From the NCBI RefSeq assembly GCF_026151205.1, contig NC_087073.1:22098270-22162269 (forward strand): DNA of 64,000 bases. The letters are read 5' to 3'. The first letter of the stretch is position 1, and the number at the start of each line of letters is the position of its first letter. This stretch comes from Bolinopsis microptera. Taxonomy: Eukaryota; Ctenophora; Tentaculata; Lobata; Bolinopsidae. Both the position numbers and the translations under genes were made by a program. The notes beneath the pieces were generated by a model, which was not told the DNA's origin, searched no databases, and saw nothing but the letters and a program-made list of their open reading frames with translations. Below, in pieces: positions 42,963 to 53,933 of the stretch.

Positions 42963-45902
42963 AATAATAATAATAATTTAAACTTATAGATTATAGTGGC
43001 ACAACAACTTAAAATGCACAGGTGTGCCACGAAAACAAGTCAGGATACAAGAAAACCTGAAAAGCAATCCACATTTAGGTTCCAAACCATAGAAAATTGT
43101 AAAGACTTGATACACTAAATTACAAGGTTAAGGGTATGCACTTAACAGTAGAAACGTTGAAAAAATAGTAAATTAATTAATATCAAAAGCCCGTTTAAAA
43201 AGAAACGTTTTCAGATACACTTTAAAAGATTCCAGTGACATGCAATTCTTGATTTCAAGAGGCAGCTCATTCCATAATTTAGGGCCAACTTTCTGAAACG
43301 ATCTTTCTCCATACTGTGAATATACTCTAGGTTCAGTCAAATAGATAAGATGATTATAATTGGCATATTTAAACATATCAATTAAATAATCTGGTCCCAT
43401 ACCATTAAGACATTTATAGACAAGAAGCAATAACTTATATTGAATTCTGTAACTAATAGGCAGCCAATGAAGGTCTTTCAGAGTGTCTCCTAGATGATCA
43501 TATTTATATAGTCCTACTATAGCTTTAGCAGCTGCATTCTGAACGAGTTGGAGTTGGTGGATGAGGTTGTCACTAATTCCATAATAAAGAGCATTGCAGT
43601 AGTCCAATTTGCAGACAATGATGCTGTTAATCATAAGCTTGAGCTGAGCTTTACTAAAGAGATATTTTCTCCTTATTACATTCCTAAGGAGTCTGAAACA
43701 ATGCTTTTTGAGGGACATGATTCGAGGCTCAAAAGTAAGATGATGGTCAATTTGAACACCAAGGTTCTTTGTTGTGCTGACAAATCTGATACAGGTATCA
43801 TTTGATAGCTTAACTCCCCCTATACTGACCTGGTTTAGAACTTGAGGTGAGGCGATGATAAGTATTTGTGTTTTTCCAGGATTAAGTTGAAGGCAATATT
43901 CAACCATCCAGCGCTGTATGGTCCTAGCGCAATTCACAATTTGGATGCCCAGAACATTTACCTGATCACAAGGTTTGAAAGTTTTATATACCTGGTGGTC
44001 ATCTGCATGTCCTTGCACATTGAATCCAGATTTCTCGATGGTCCTATACAGAGATCTGATGTATATGTTGAATAGCACCGGTCCTAACACAGAACCTTGA
44101 GGTACACCAAATTCTAGAATGATCGTATCACTAGTAGAAGAGCCTATTCTGGTTCTTTGAGTGCGGCCTACCAGGAAACTCTTGAACCATTTAAGAGCAG
44201 TACCTCCGATATGGATCTCTTCAGAAAGAATTTTGAGTAATTTTCTGTGTTCCACTGTGTCAAAGGCTGCAGATAAATCGAGCATCATGAGAACAGTGGA
44301 GGATTTGCTATCACATGCCAGCAGTAGGTCATTTGTTACTTTTAACAAGATGGTCTCAGTAGAATGGAACTTCTTATAGGCAGATTGCTGTGGAACATTG
44401 AGATCATTTTTAGCCAGATGTTCATTTAACCTTTTCAGCACAACTCTTTCGATGAGTTTACCCAGAAAAGAGAGGTTAGATATAGGTCGATAGCTCTTGA
44501 AGTCATTTGGATCAAGTTTGTGGTCCTTGATGGTAGGAATAATGTCAGCAGTCTTCAAACCGTCGAATGTGCCCTTAGCTAGAGACTGGTTGACCAGTTT
44601 GCACAAGACAGGAATGAAACTTGTGATATTGTCTTTGAGGACAGTTGTTGGAAGAAAATCAGATGGTGCACACTTGATTCCACTTTCTTTGATTATTTCA
44701 GACAGCTCATCCTCTGTGCATGGTTCAAATTCATATAACCGACCTTCACAGTTAGAATTGTTCTGTTGATTCATAATGTGTTTATCAACATCAAAATCTT
44801 CTATGCTGGGGAAATCTTTCCTAATGTTCTTGATCTTTTCATTGAAATAGTGATTAAAATCACTGCAAAGTTTTGAAACATCTTCTGATTCTGGGAGAGG
44901 AGTATTCTGATGTCTGTCAAGCTCACGATTGACAATGCTATATATAGCTTTAACATCATGTTGATTTTTGTCAAGTAAACCTTTATAATATTGCTGTTTT
45001 TTAAGATTAGCCATGTTTGTTGTTTCATCTCGGATCTCTTCAAAGAGTATCCTGTTCTCCTCACTTTCATGCTTAGTTCTCTCGGCTTTCCTTCTAAGTT
45101 TCCTTTGATCTTTGTACTCAGAATCAAACCAGGGAGCATGGGGAACAAAGCTTATAGTCTTTTGGACCAAAGGTGCATGTTCATCGAGGACACTACTAAA
45201 AATTGTTCACAAGATTCAACAAAGCAGTCTGCCAATTCATAGTCAGAGGAACACATCAGTAAATCAATTGCCAACTGATCACAATCCACGGTTTTAAGCT
45301 GTCTAGTGTTGATTGTTTTAGGAGCTTTGAGGTTAGTTTGAAACTTCTTGGTGGAAAATATGATGGGGAAGTGATCACTCAGGGTACAGTTTTTCAGGAT
45401 TTCAATTGTAGACATTTCAATCAAGTTACTCTGGTCAAAGAGCAGGTCAATAGTTCCCCCACTCATGTGGGTCGGATTTTCAATAAGTTGCTTGAAACCA
45501 TAAGATGAGGTGGTCTGCAGCAGTTCAGTTGAGTTTACAGTAATTGACTCTGTGTGAATATTGAAATCTCCTCCAATTATTAAGTCACTTTTCAGACTTG
45601 CAGAACCCAATAAGTCATCGAGTTCCTCAAAGAACTTCTTTGAGACAGGGCCAGTTCGATAGATGCATAGGACAAGGATCTTCATGTCAGGAGTGCACTT
45701 TATAGATCCAGCGATGAATTCAAAGGTTGTCAGGTTCGGAACTTTCAAATTAACAACAGAGAAATGTAATGCCATGTTGTAAATCAGAGCGGTGCCACCA
45801 CCTCTGTTGTTTGCTCTGAAATCATGAACAATACTGTAGCCATATGATTTTATAACTGCTGTTGTAGTATTGGCTTGGTCAGATAACCATGTTTCAGTTT
45901 TG
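42963..45902 (-). mobile_element. 5'-truncated L2/CR1-type LINE (element 1)
   Basis: The element reads on the minus strand. It starts inside the endonuclease domain just before ETWLSD (45902) and ends in an (ATT)n tail near 42963-42985. Direct repeats of about 200 bp flank it (42761-42962 and 45903-46103). It encodes endonuclease and reverse transcriptase in two frames. A simple microsatellite tail and 5' truncation are typical of L2/CR1-like elements. Confidence 0.9.
43173..45902 (-). pseudogene. LINE element 1 endonuclease/reverse transcriptase, frameshifted
   Basis: The endonuclease part (from 45902 to 45152) has ETWL, GGDFNIH and LSDHFPI of the APE-like family and lacks its N-terminus. 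The RT part (45170-43173) has YRPISNLSFLGKLIERVVL, LDLSAAFDTVEHRKLL, GVPQGSVLGPVLFNIYIRSL and the catalytic motif GHADDHQVY, with His where most relatives have Tyr or Phe before ADD. The two parts are in different frames. The linker normally read as LDEHAPLVQKT overlaps the end of the endonuclease frame, so a single-nucleotide indel lies near 45175-45200. Otherwise the RT frame is open for about 665 codons, so the copy is fairly young. It cannot be autonomous as it stands. Confidence 0.9.
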
Positions 45903-46103
45903 ATTGAAATAAATTTTCGTGCACATACAGAATGAATGGTTAATAATTTAATATATATGTAGACCAAGGTCTGTGCACGGGATGCTTCCTGGAAGAATCC
46001 AGTTCTTTTAGCGGGGCACCCTACCTAAAGCCAAATTGAGATATAATAATCATATTCCTAAGAAATAATCAGAAATCGAATACCAATCAAATAATATGAT
46101 ATA
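45903..46103 (+). repeat. Direct repeat R1, copy 2 (flank of LINE element 1)
   Basis: Second copy of the 42761-42962 sequence, directly abutting the truncated 5' end of LINE element 1. Repeat R2 begins 3 bp after it ends. Confidence 0.92.
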
Positions 46104-46106
46104 TAT

Positions 46107-46300
46107 GAGTAGTAACCATATTTACTATGCAAAATGCCCCAACCACATAGTGTAAATTTATATAGAATTCAAATTCCATATCATCATTAAACCTCAATAC
46201 CTAGTCAATATAATAGCCCAAGCAAAATTAAATAACTTCTTATGTACCTTACTGTCATACTACAAATTAATTAAACATTTGAAATCTGTTGACCAGAGAA
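46107..46300 (+). repeat. Direct repeat R2, copy 1 (flank of LINE element 2)
   Basis: About 194 bp starting gagtagtaaccatattt and ending gaccagagaa. Matches 49315-49499 with scattered substitutions and short indels, more diverged than the R1 pair. Confidence 0.9.
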
Positions 46301-46808
46301 TAAATTTCTAAGCCTAATGCAAGTGAAATAATTTAGATGCAATAATGAATGCCTAATGTGAGTATCATTTGTCAATGTCCTTGTAAAAAAGTCTGTACAA
46401 GAGATATGAGTAACTAATATAGAAGAAAAAACAGGAAGTTGTCGTCTGTTGTAAAATAAATAAAATATCTAGAATATAAATTAGAATATAAAATAACATT
46501 CAGTCAATGTGTCGTCAATAAACTGTACAATTATCAAATGTTAAAACTGGGTGATACAGTCACCAAAAATAAATACTAAGTATGATAAGTTAATAAATTA
46601 AATGTGGTCTATAAAACTACCACTAAGTATAATAGGTCAATAAATTAAAAGTGGTTTATAAAACTACCACTGTGGGAACCCCTTCTCCAGTTAAAACATG
46701 TCAGTCATGTGCAAAATCAATCAGAATGGTAAGGTGGTAAAAAAGGGAATATCTTTTCGATACATCAATTATATAATATGCCTCAGATTTAAAAGAATTA
46801 GAAGTTAC

Positions 46809-48185
46809 TTAGTTATCGTCGACTATGATTGCAGTGTAAAATTTGTCATATGAATTGTCGACGGTATAATTAGGGTCTGTTGTTATAGATGATAGTAGCT
46901 GTTTCTTATACGAATCACTAAAGCTTTTAACATCGGGCAGATTTCGTAGATCTGTTGGAACATTATTCCAACATTTTGCCCCCAAGTATTGAAAGTTTTT
47001 ATGTGATGTTGATCTATTGACATAAAGGTTGCAGCTTTCGCCGCTCCTACTACCTCCTGATATGTAACTAAATTTGTTCATAAAGTTTGTAGGACAATTG
47101 TCATGGATGATTCTAAACATATAATTTGACAGATGGAGTTGCCGTCTAAGATGGAGTGGTAACCATTTCATGTCTCTATAAACATTAAGGCTGCTCTCTG
47201 TTTTTGGAACGTTGAGAGCTATTTTGGCTACCTTTTTGTACAGAGTGTCAAGTTCAGCAAGTTTTGTCTTGCCAGCTCTACAATAGATCGTGTCTAAATA
47301 ATCGAATTGTGGCAACATGAGTGCATTGGCAAACATTTTCCTATATTTAATGGGTAGCAGTGCTTTACTTCTATACATGGCACCAATTCTCTTCATGACC
47401 TTCCTAATAATATAATCTACATGGCTTTTGAAGTTTAATTTACTATCTAGAATGAGGCCAAGATATTTTGTCTCTTTGCACTCCTTGATTGTGAAAGTTA
47501 CCTCATTACAATCAATGGTTATTTCATCATGTTGGTCAACAGAATCAAACAATAGGAATTCAGTCTTATTTTCATTGAGTGATAATTTATTAACACTGAG
47601 CCATTTAAAGATTGTCATAAGTTCTATTTTCATGTTTATAAATGTGCTTCTGCAGGTTTGATCAAAGAATAGTGCACCATCATCTGCAAATAGAAAGGGC
47701 TTAGATAGGTTACAGGCATAAATGATGTCATTTATGAAGATACTAAATAATATAGGCCCAATGATGCTTCCTTGTGGTACACCACTCAGAACTTCTAAAA
47801 ATGAGCTTAGATTGCCATTGATCCTAGTGCATTGATATCTACAAGATAAGAAGTTCTTAAACCAGGTTAAAGCAATGCCACCAATTCCATAATATGCCAA
47901 TTTTTGAAGCAATATTTCATGATTCACTGTGTCAAAGGCCTTCTTAAGATCAAGAAAGATGATTCCTGGTTTATAAGACTTAGATTTACTCATATATATT
48001 TCGTCCATCAGATCGTACATCAGATAAGTTGTGGAGTGATTTTTCCGAAAGCCATATTGATGCCGGATGAAAAGAAAAGTTACAATAGCAACGTCTACAT
48101 CATGGTCTTGAAGTAAGCACATAATGTCGTCACACTTATTATTAAGACTTCTAGCATTCCAGATCATATATCGAAGTTGATGCAA
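46809..48185 (-). CDS. LINE element 2 ORF2: endonuclease N-terminus fused to reverse transcriptase
   Basis: 458 codons. It begins MHQLRYMIWNARSLNNKCDD, the usual start of an APE-type endonuclease, up to DVDVAIVT. It then jumps to FIRHQYGFRKNHSTT, an RT motif. So most of the endonuclease and the RT fingers are missing, yet the frame stays open. RT palm motifs are intact: FLDLKKAFDTVNHEIL, GVPQGSIIGPILFSIFINDI and FLFADDGALFF. The C-terminal domain is complete to YKKQLLSS. The product cannot nick DNA and probably lacks polymerase activity because the fingers are missing. The junction lies near 48077 (minus). Confidence 0.88.
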   Translation of the reverse strand: MHQLRYMIWNARSLNNKCDDIMCLLQDHDVDVAIVTFLFIRHQYGFRKNHSTTYLMYDLMDEIYMSKSKSYKPGIIFLDLKKAFDTVNHEILLQKLAYYGIGGIALTWFKNFLSCRYQCTRINGNLSSFLEVLSGVPQGSIIGPILFSIFINDIIYACNLSKPFLFADDGALFFDQTCRSTFINMKIELMTIFKWLSVNKLSLNENKTEFLLFDSVDQHDEITIDCNEVTFTIKECKETKYLGLILDSKLNFKSHVDYIIRKVMKRIGAMYRSKALLPIKYRKMFANALMLPQFDYLDTIYCRAGKTKLAELDTLYKKVAKIALNVPKTESSLNVYRDMKWLPLHLRRQLHLSNYMFRIIHDNCPTNFMNKFSYISGGSRSGESCNLYVNRSTSHKNFQYLGAKCWNNVPTDLRNLPDVKSFSDSYKKQLLSSITTDPNYTVDNSYDKFYTAIIVDDN

Positions 48186-48205
48186 TTTCTTTGGTTTGGA
48201 GGAAA

Positions 48206-49276
48206 CTAGTTTTTTGAATAATAAGATAGGGAGGCTTTAAGTTTCTCTTGCTGAACCCGGTAAGAAGGACACTCAGTAGAAAATGCAGCATGTTTACATA
48301 AATCATCAGGTGAGCCAGACTTTTTGCAGTTGATACAACAGTATGTGGGCATTAGATCATTTTTCTCCTCTGAATTGTTGTCCTGATTATCACATTGTTG
48401 AGTTTCATGTCCAGGGGCAGCGCAGAAACCACAATACACTTCGTTTTTACAAGTCTTAGAATAGTGACTTAAGCCTTGACACTTGTTACATCTCTTTATG
48501 TAAAGTTGGTCATACACTTGGCAAGACAGTAAACCGAAGAACAACCTGTTATTATTATCTCGTATAGCAATTCTAATATTATCACTCGACCTTATGATGG
48601 CTTGTTTGATATTTTGGTTTGCACGGAGAGGTTTCACAGACAGAACATCAAACAGTGAAGAGTCTGCTTCGAGGCAGTGAGAAATGTAAGGATTTTGCTT
48701 CAGGATGGTGTTCCTTATCTCTTCTTTGTGATCTCTATTAAAATCCTTAGGTAGACCAACAACTGAGATAGTGGGATATCTTTGCTTTGGTTCTTTCAGT
48801 TGATTAGCAGCTATACCTGATAATATCAGCTCTGTCTTCAGATTATCTCGTGAAGCTTGGGTTGGTAATATGAGTACTTGATCACCATTACTATAAACAT
48901 ATTGCTTATGAACCTGGATTCCATTATCAACCACTGTTTTTTCTAGATCTTTACATGGAACATTAGCACCTTTTGCAACAACCAGCAAGGATTTTGTTCT
49001 TATTTCATCGAGCCACACGTTCTCACCCTGATCAGTAGCTGGTTTCAAGGTACACTGTGCTTTGGCTATCGAGATGAGATTATCAACAGGGGAATGGTTA
49101 ATAGATTTCCCAGCAATTACATTCTCCAATAATTTCTTAATCTCTGTGACATCACTAGCTAAGTGAGTTACTCGGTTGTCAAGTACCTGAACATGATCAT
49201 TAGTTGTGCTAGTCTGCTTCACTTGATGATGTGTAAAGCAAGGATCACACATAGTCATAAAGAGAAAGTTTCCCAT
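48206..49276 (-). CDS. LINE element 2 ORF1, zinc-knuckle nucleic-acid-binding protein
   Basis: An open frame of up to 399 codons (to 49405), but its first 30 codons lie in the flanking repeat, so the element's own start is taken as Met at 49276 (MGNFLFMTMCDP), giving 356 aa. Near the N-terminus are a CDPCFTHHQ motif and a short coiled-coil-like segment (LDNRVTHLASDVTEIKKLL). The middle resembles an RRM-like ORF1 fold (KQRYPTISVVGLPKDF). Two CCHC knuckles follow, CNKCQGLSHYSKTC and CGFCAAPGHETQQC, and then a variant Cys/His cluster beginning CINCKKSG. The protein probably coats element RNA. No internal stop is present. Confidence 0.85.
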   Translation of the reverse strand: MGNFLFMTMCDPCFTHHQVKQTSTTNDHVQVLDNRVTHLASDVTEIKKLLENVIAGKSINHSPVDNLISIAKAQCTLKPATDQGENVWLDEIRTKSLLVVAKGANVPCKDLEKTVVDNGIQVHKQYVYSNGDQVLILPTQASRDNLKTELILSGIAANQLKEPKQRYPTISVVGLPKDFNRDHKEEIRNTILKQNPYISHCLEADSSLFDVLSVKPLRANQNIKQAIIRSSDNIRIAIRDNNNRLFFGLLSCQVYDQLYIKRCNKCQGLSHYSKTCKNEVYCGFCAAPGHETQQCDNQDNNSEEKNDLMPTYCCINCKKSGSPDDLCKHAAFSTECPSYRVQQEKLKASLSYYSKN

Positions 49277-49314
49277 ATGTTGTTCTTTACTTTTGTTAGA
49301 ACTGTTATATATAG

Positions 49315-49499
49315 GAGTAGTAACCATATTTACTATGCAAAATGCCCCAACCTCATAGTGTAAATTTATATAAAATTCAAATTCCATACCACCACTAAAC
49401 CCCAACAGTCAACACAACAGCCCAAGCAAAATTAAATAACTTCTTATATACTGTCATACTACAAATTAATTAAACATTTGAAATCTGTTAACCAGAGAA
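49315..49499 (+). repeat. Direct repeat R2, copy 2 (flank of LINE element 2)
   Basis: Second copy of the 46107-46300 sequence, about 185 bp, next to the 5' end of LINE element 2. Its reading frame happens to be open into ORF1, which makes ORF1 look longer than it is. Confidence 0.9.
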
Positions 49500-51061
49500 A
49501 AATATAAGTCGCCAAGCTAAATATTTCAAAGAAATCGGACATGGCTTGGAGTCTTCGATAAGTCAGTCAACGAAACGATTATGTCACTATGAAAGATATA
49601 GTGAGGCAAAGACACAAATGAGGAAAAGTGTAAGATTTGACCTATTGAAAACAAAAATTATTGCTCTTAGTGTAGTCAAAATAGCAGATTTAAAATGAAT
49701 TAAGAATCAGTACGTTGAAGTGTCATTTTGCTACTTTTACTGTAAATGTTTTTGTAAATGTTACTCAGTTTTAAACTTTTTTACTCAGTTAACAGTGCAA
49801 TATCATTTGTCGCAAATCAGAATAATCAGAAACTATTTGGAAAACCCAAAAACTGTCAGTTTTAAAAGATTAATTCATTTCTAATTTTGTTACTTAGATC
49901 TCTACTCAATTTAAATTTAAATTTAAACTAATTTATCGACAGAAGTTTACTTTTGGGTGTCTAACCTTATAGTTAGACAATTACCATTGCTAAATTTATT
50001 AGTGCATATTGTTTGAATAAAATGATTATGTTTCTACTACAAATTAAAGCACCTACAGGGAGCATTTCTACTAAATGTAGATGCTAGATCTAAGTTGACC
50101 AAGGTTTCACTGAGATGTGTAATGATGACTGGTGTAGTACTATATTTACAATACACTACAGTGTAGTATAGCAGATATCATATGGTCTTTTGGTAGGTCT
50201 TCATTTAACTCTCCATCACATTTTCGATTATTTATCTGAGTCGACCGAGGAGACACAATTCATTATTCGATAGATCCCTCAGTACATACTTAAATTAAAG
50301 TTTAGGGGGGGTCCAAGGGTAACTTTGGGTAATTTTGGGAACTTCAGGGAACCTGGGGGACTTTCCCAAAGTTCCCCAGGTACACCGCCATCACTAACAA
50401 CTCACTCTTTCAATTGGATCTACAAAAAGATTCGGACCAGGAGTGATCGGAGGACCTACTAGGTGATGTTGTTCAGAAGTGATCCCTGTTAAACATAAGT
50501 TACCTAATGTACAGTTTAAGAACATAAATATGATTCAACTTTAAATTGGAAAAACTTGCATAGATCAAGACCCAAATCCGAAAATCAAGGATAGAGTTTT
50601 TCAAGGAGAGAAAAGATGAGGTTACAAAAGACCTGGATGAAACCCAAAATTTACAATGAGATCTTACATCAGAGAATGTGGCAAGTTTTTGGCTTTCATC
50701 ACTCCCGCTCAAATCATATGGACTCTGTCTCAACAAGCAAAAAATTCAATGACGCCTTAGCCCTAAGGTACAACTTTGGAATTAAAGATGCTGCAAGAAG
50801 ATTGTATGTGGTAGTGACAACTCAATAGATCACTCTTTTTTAATACAATTTTTATTTTCCACAGAAGAATCAATACATATTGAATTATAAATATCCGATA
50901 ATTTCATTAACAATCATTAGAAGTTGCTTTGTAAAATCAAAAACGAAAAGCCGTACGCTGAACGCGCGCGGCATCTTATCGTCAGCTGCCTAACATGTAG
51001 CCGCCACATCAAAGCCACCGCGCGCGCCAAGTGCAGGGTGCATTCTCATAGTCAATTAAAC

Positions 51062-51146
51062 TTTACCTGGGGACCCCAGGCTATTATGTTCATAAACATA
51101 ATGATAAAGATTCAGCGGAATGACAGGCTGAGCGCCGCCTAGTAAA
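51062..51146 (+). mobile_element. MITE family M2 copy
   Basis: Well preserved: tttacctggggaccccaggc ... gcgccgcctagtaaa. Confidence 0.85.
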
Positions 51147-51636
51147 TTAAACTTGGTCAAAGATATTTATATACAATTCCTAAATTAAATCATTAATCAT
51201 GTAGATATGAGTATTCAACACTTTTTTATTTGAAAATTCAATTAATTATTATATGTATAAATCAAGCGTTACATTTCAGCCATGCAAAATTACAATGACA
51301 TATTTTGATATACTAATTGATAAATGGAACTGCTATGCAATATAAGTTGCTTAATGTTTGGCCGGATGACAACTAACTAAAAGAGAAAAATAAACTTGAT
51401 TACATAATAATTAATTCGGCTGAGCCAACACATAGCAAGAGCCACATTAACGTTGGGGCCGTCGACAACAAATATTTGTTGGCCCATCGAAGATTCAGTC
51501 TAGTCGAGAAGAAAGCTGCGCGCGCTACTTCGAAGAAATTTAGAAGAGTAACATCCGTCAAACGATGACACCACCAGCAGCCTTTAATTGATAAGACCAT
51601 GGGATAAAATAAGATTAGTAATTTCATATTGATTAT

Positions 51637-51746
51637 TGCTCTAACCAGAGCCCTCTCGCTTGCAGTAGCGCGCGACCGCCGAAGGCGGCACAGGATATAT
51701 TCTACTTGTGAAACAAGCGCGTCACGCAGTACGCGTATACACATGG
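51637..51746 (+). mobile_element. MITE family M3 copy
   Basis: ttgctctaaccagagccctc ... cgcagtacgcgtatacacat. Confidence 0.78.
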
Positions 51747-51803
51747 TTGTAGCGCGATGCGCTACTGTGCCGCGCCGAGCTGAGATGAATTGACATCGTC
51801 AAT

Positions 51804-51881
51804 TTTACTGGGCCGCGCTCAGCCTGTCATTTCGCCTAATCTCTATGTTTATGAACATGATAGCCTGAGGTCCCCAGGTAA
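51804..51881 (-). mobile_element. MITE family M2 copy
   Basis: tttactgggccgcgctcagc ... ggtccccaggtaa. Confidence 0.85.
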
Positions 51882-52007
51882 CGTCAATTAAACACATGGC
51901 TAGGCTATGTGAAGTGATTCGGAATCAGCGTCCGAAAATACATTGGTCGAAGTTGGTTTCAACTGTCGGGGGCCCTTTAAGAACAATCTCGAAGATCGAC
52001 TGTAGAT

Positions 52008-52109
52008 TTGCTCTAACCAGAGCCCTCTCGCTTGCAGTTGCAGTAGAACGCGACCGCTTGTGAAACAAGCGCGTCACGCAGTACGCGTATACACATGGCT
52101 ATGTGAAAC
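52008..52109 (+). mobile_element. MITE family M3 copy
   Basis: tttgctctaaccagagccct ... acacatggctatgtgaaa. The complete 3' end is well preserved. Confidence 0.8.
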
Positions 52110-52462
52110 TGTAGATTAAAGTGATTTAGCACGCTCGTACAAAATTTTCGAGTCCATGAATGACCGAGTCAATAAAACTGATCGATTTTACTGTTCACTG
52201 TGACTTAACTTTGTAAAAGCTTGTAGCGCGATGCATTACTGGGCCGCGCCGAGCTGCGCGGAAGAATTGCAGACATCGTTAATTAATGTAAAAGCTTTTC
52301 ACTTTTGTTTTGTAGCGCGATGCACTACTGCGCGCATCCAATAATGCTTCTTGCAACCACTTCAGTAGATCGGCAAAATGCACCATTGGGCCTTTCCGAG
52401 TTGCTAAGGATTGTCAACGTGAACAGTGAAGCAAACTTTTATCCAGTTGTAATGATGATTGA

Positions 52463-52551
52463 TTTGCTCTAACCAGAGCCCGCTTTCGCTTGCAGTAGCG
52501 CGCGACCACCGAAGGCGGCAAAGTATATTATACGCGTATACACATGGCTAT
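52463..52551 (+). mobile_element. MITE family M3 copy
   Basis: Shortened middle; the same two ends. Confidence 0.78.
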
Positions 52552-53054
52552 GTGAAATGATTGATCACTCTACACTGGACTATCACGTGACTTTTTCAAC
52601 TTGTTCTCTTGCTGGCCCCTAAACGAATATTCGAAACCGAAAACCTTAATCCTTTAATTTGATCCCAACCATAATCCTAACCCATCCTGATCCATAATAA
52701 AAGCAAACGCTGAAACTCTAACCTTAACAAGAAATTATACCAACTTTATTTTACGGTTATATCGCATGGTATTCAAAACATTTGATCACCTAACTTGATA
52801 TTATTTCGCTCGGTTCACATAGACTGTATGCAAGAAGCCCGAAAAGAGCACCACGCACAGGGACAGGTGCGCCTGGTAAAAAATTCGATTACTATTCATT
52901 TCACATTTGTGGTGTTATTTGCATACAATGCTATTGCTACAACTGCATGTATGATGGCCGAGGAGGCTCATTTTAAAAATAAAAACAATATGACGATAAA
53001 ATGAGTCTCCTTTCGGCCATTTCGGTCACAAATCGGAGCTTAAATTGAGTTTAT

Positions 53055-53126
53055 TTTACTGGGCCGCGCTCAGCCTGTCATTCCGCCAAATCTAATGAAC
53101 ATAATAGCCTGGGGTCCTCAGGTAAA
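53055..53126 (-). mobile_element. MITE family M2 copy
   Basis: tttactgggccgcgctcagc ... ggtcctcaggtaaa. Confidence 0.85.
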
Positions 53127-53264
53127 GTTTATTGCACGCGCGGTGGACAAATTGTGTGAAAACAACTGTGCTGTCACAGACATTGCGCGTTATAGAGGTG
53201 ACCAATAAAATCACGTCATTAAAAACACGTGATAGCGCGCTGGCGAGTGAATTAGTAAAATCCC

Positions 53265-53381
53265 CTCGGCCATGGCCGAGCAGTATCAAACAATATGACG
53301 AAAAAACGATTCTCCTCGGCCATGGCCGAGCAGTACCAAACAATATGACGGGAAAAATTAGTCTCCTCGGCCATGGCCGAG
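53265..53381 (+). repeat. 50-51 bp tandem repeat with 16-nt palindrome
   Basis: ctcggccatggccgag occurs at 53265, 53315 and 53366, each followed by cagta.caaa(gtcaaa)caatatgacg. A degenerate relative lies at about 52985-53030. Confidence 0.9.
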
Positions 53382-53576
53382 CAGTATCAAAGTCAAACAA
53401 TATGACGGGAAAATGGTGTACAGCGTATTACTATTACGTAATGTTACTGGCGGGGCCTTTGTAATTAGTGTAATTTTACGTTCCATGTGGAAGCTATATT
53501 GGGTGTAACTTGATTAGTATGTCCTGTTCATTGTTTAATGTTCACGATACTATTAGTATTACTACATACTATGGTC

Positions 53577-53683
53577 TTTCACCTTAGCCATGAGTCTGCG
53601 CGTACTGCGTGACGTGCTTGTTTCACTGCGTCTGCAAGCGAGAGGGCTCTGGTTAGACTTAGAGTTAGAGCAACTATGGTCTT
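53577..53683 (-). mobile_element. MITE family M3 copy, reverse
   Basis: tttcaccttagccatgagtc ... cgagagggctctggttagac. Confidence 0.75.
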
Positions 53684-53933
53684 ATCGTGTCTCAATATTA
53701 CCGGATTAGAGTTGGTCAACGTGAAGTAATAATGTGCCACCAGCAAGCTGTCCTTATCTTATAGATCACTTGAGTGACTCATTTAATCGTTTTTAGTGAT
53801 TTATAACTAATTGATGCCGTTAAAAGTAAACAAATGATTCGTAACTGGTTGGAAAATAAATGGAAATGAACTAGTTTTATTAAGAATAACATTAACTGAA
53901 TATTTTTTTTACACGATACACATACATTTCGAT

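Larger units (their letters stand above)
46301..49314 (-). mobile_element. Internally deleted CR1-like LINE (element 2)
   Basis: Minus-strand element with a gag-like ORF1 (48206-49276) followed after about 20 bp by ORF2 (46809-48185), then an AT-rich 3' UTR. ORF2 contains only the first ~36 residues of the endonuclease fused in frame to the RT palm. Flanks are direct repeats of about 190 bp (46107-46300 and 49315-49499). Confidence 0.88.
49500..53933. other. Gene-free MITE cluster
   Basis: 49500-51000 is AT-rich without recognisable genes. 51.0-53.7 kb is packed with M2 and M3 MITEs and related GC-rich repeats. Confidence 0.6.

Noticed and set aside
50616..50828. 70-aa frame on the plus strand
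   Set aside because: No recognised similarity, no splice or start support; left unannotated.
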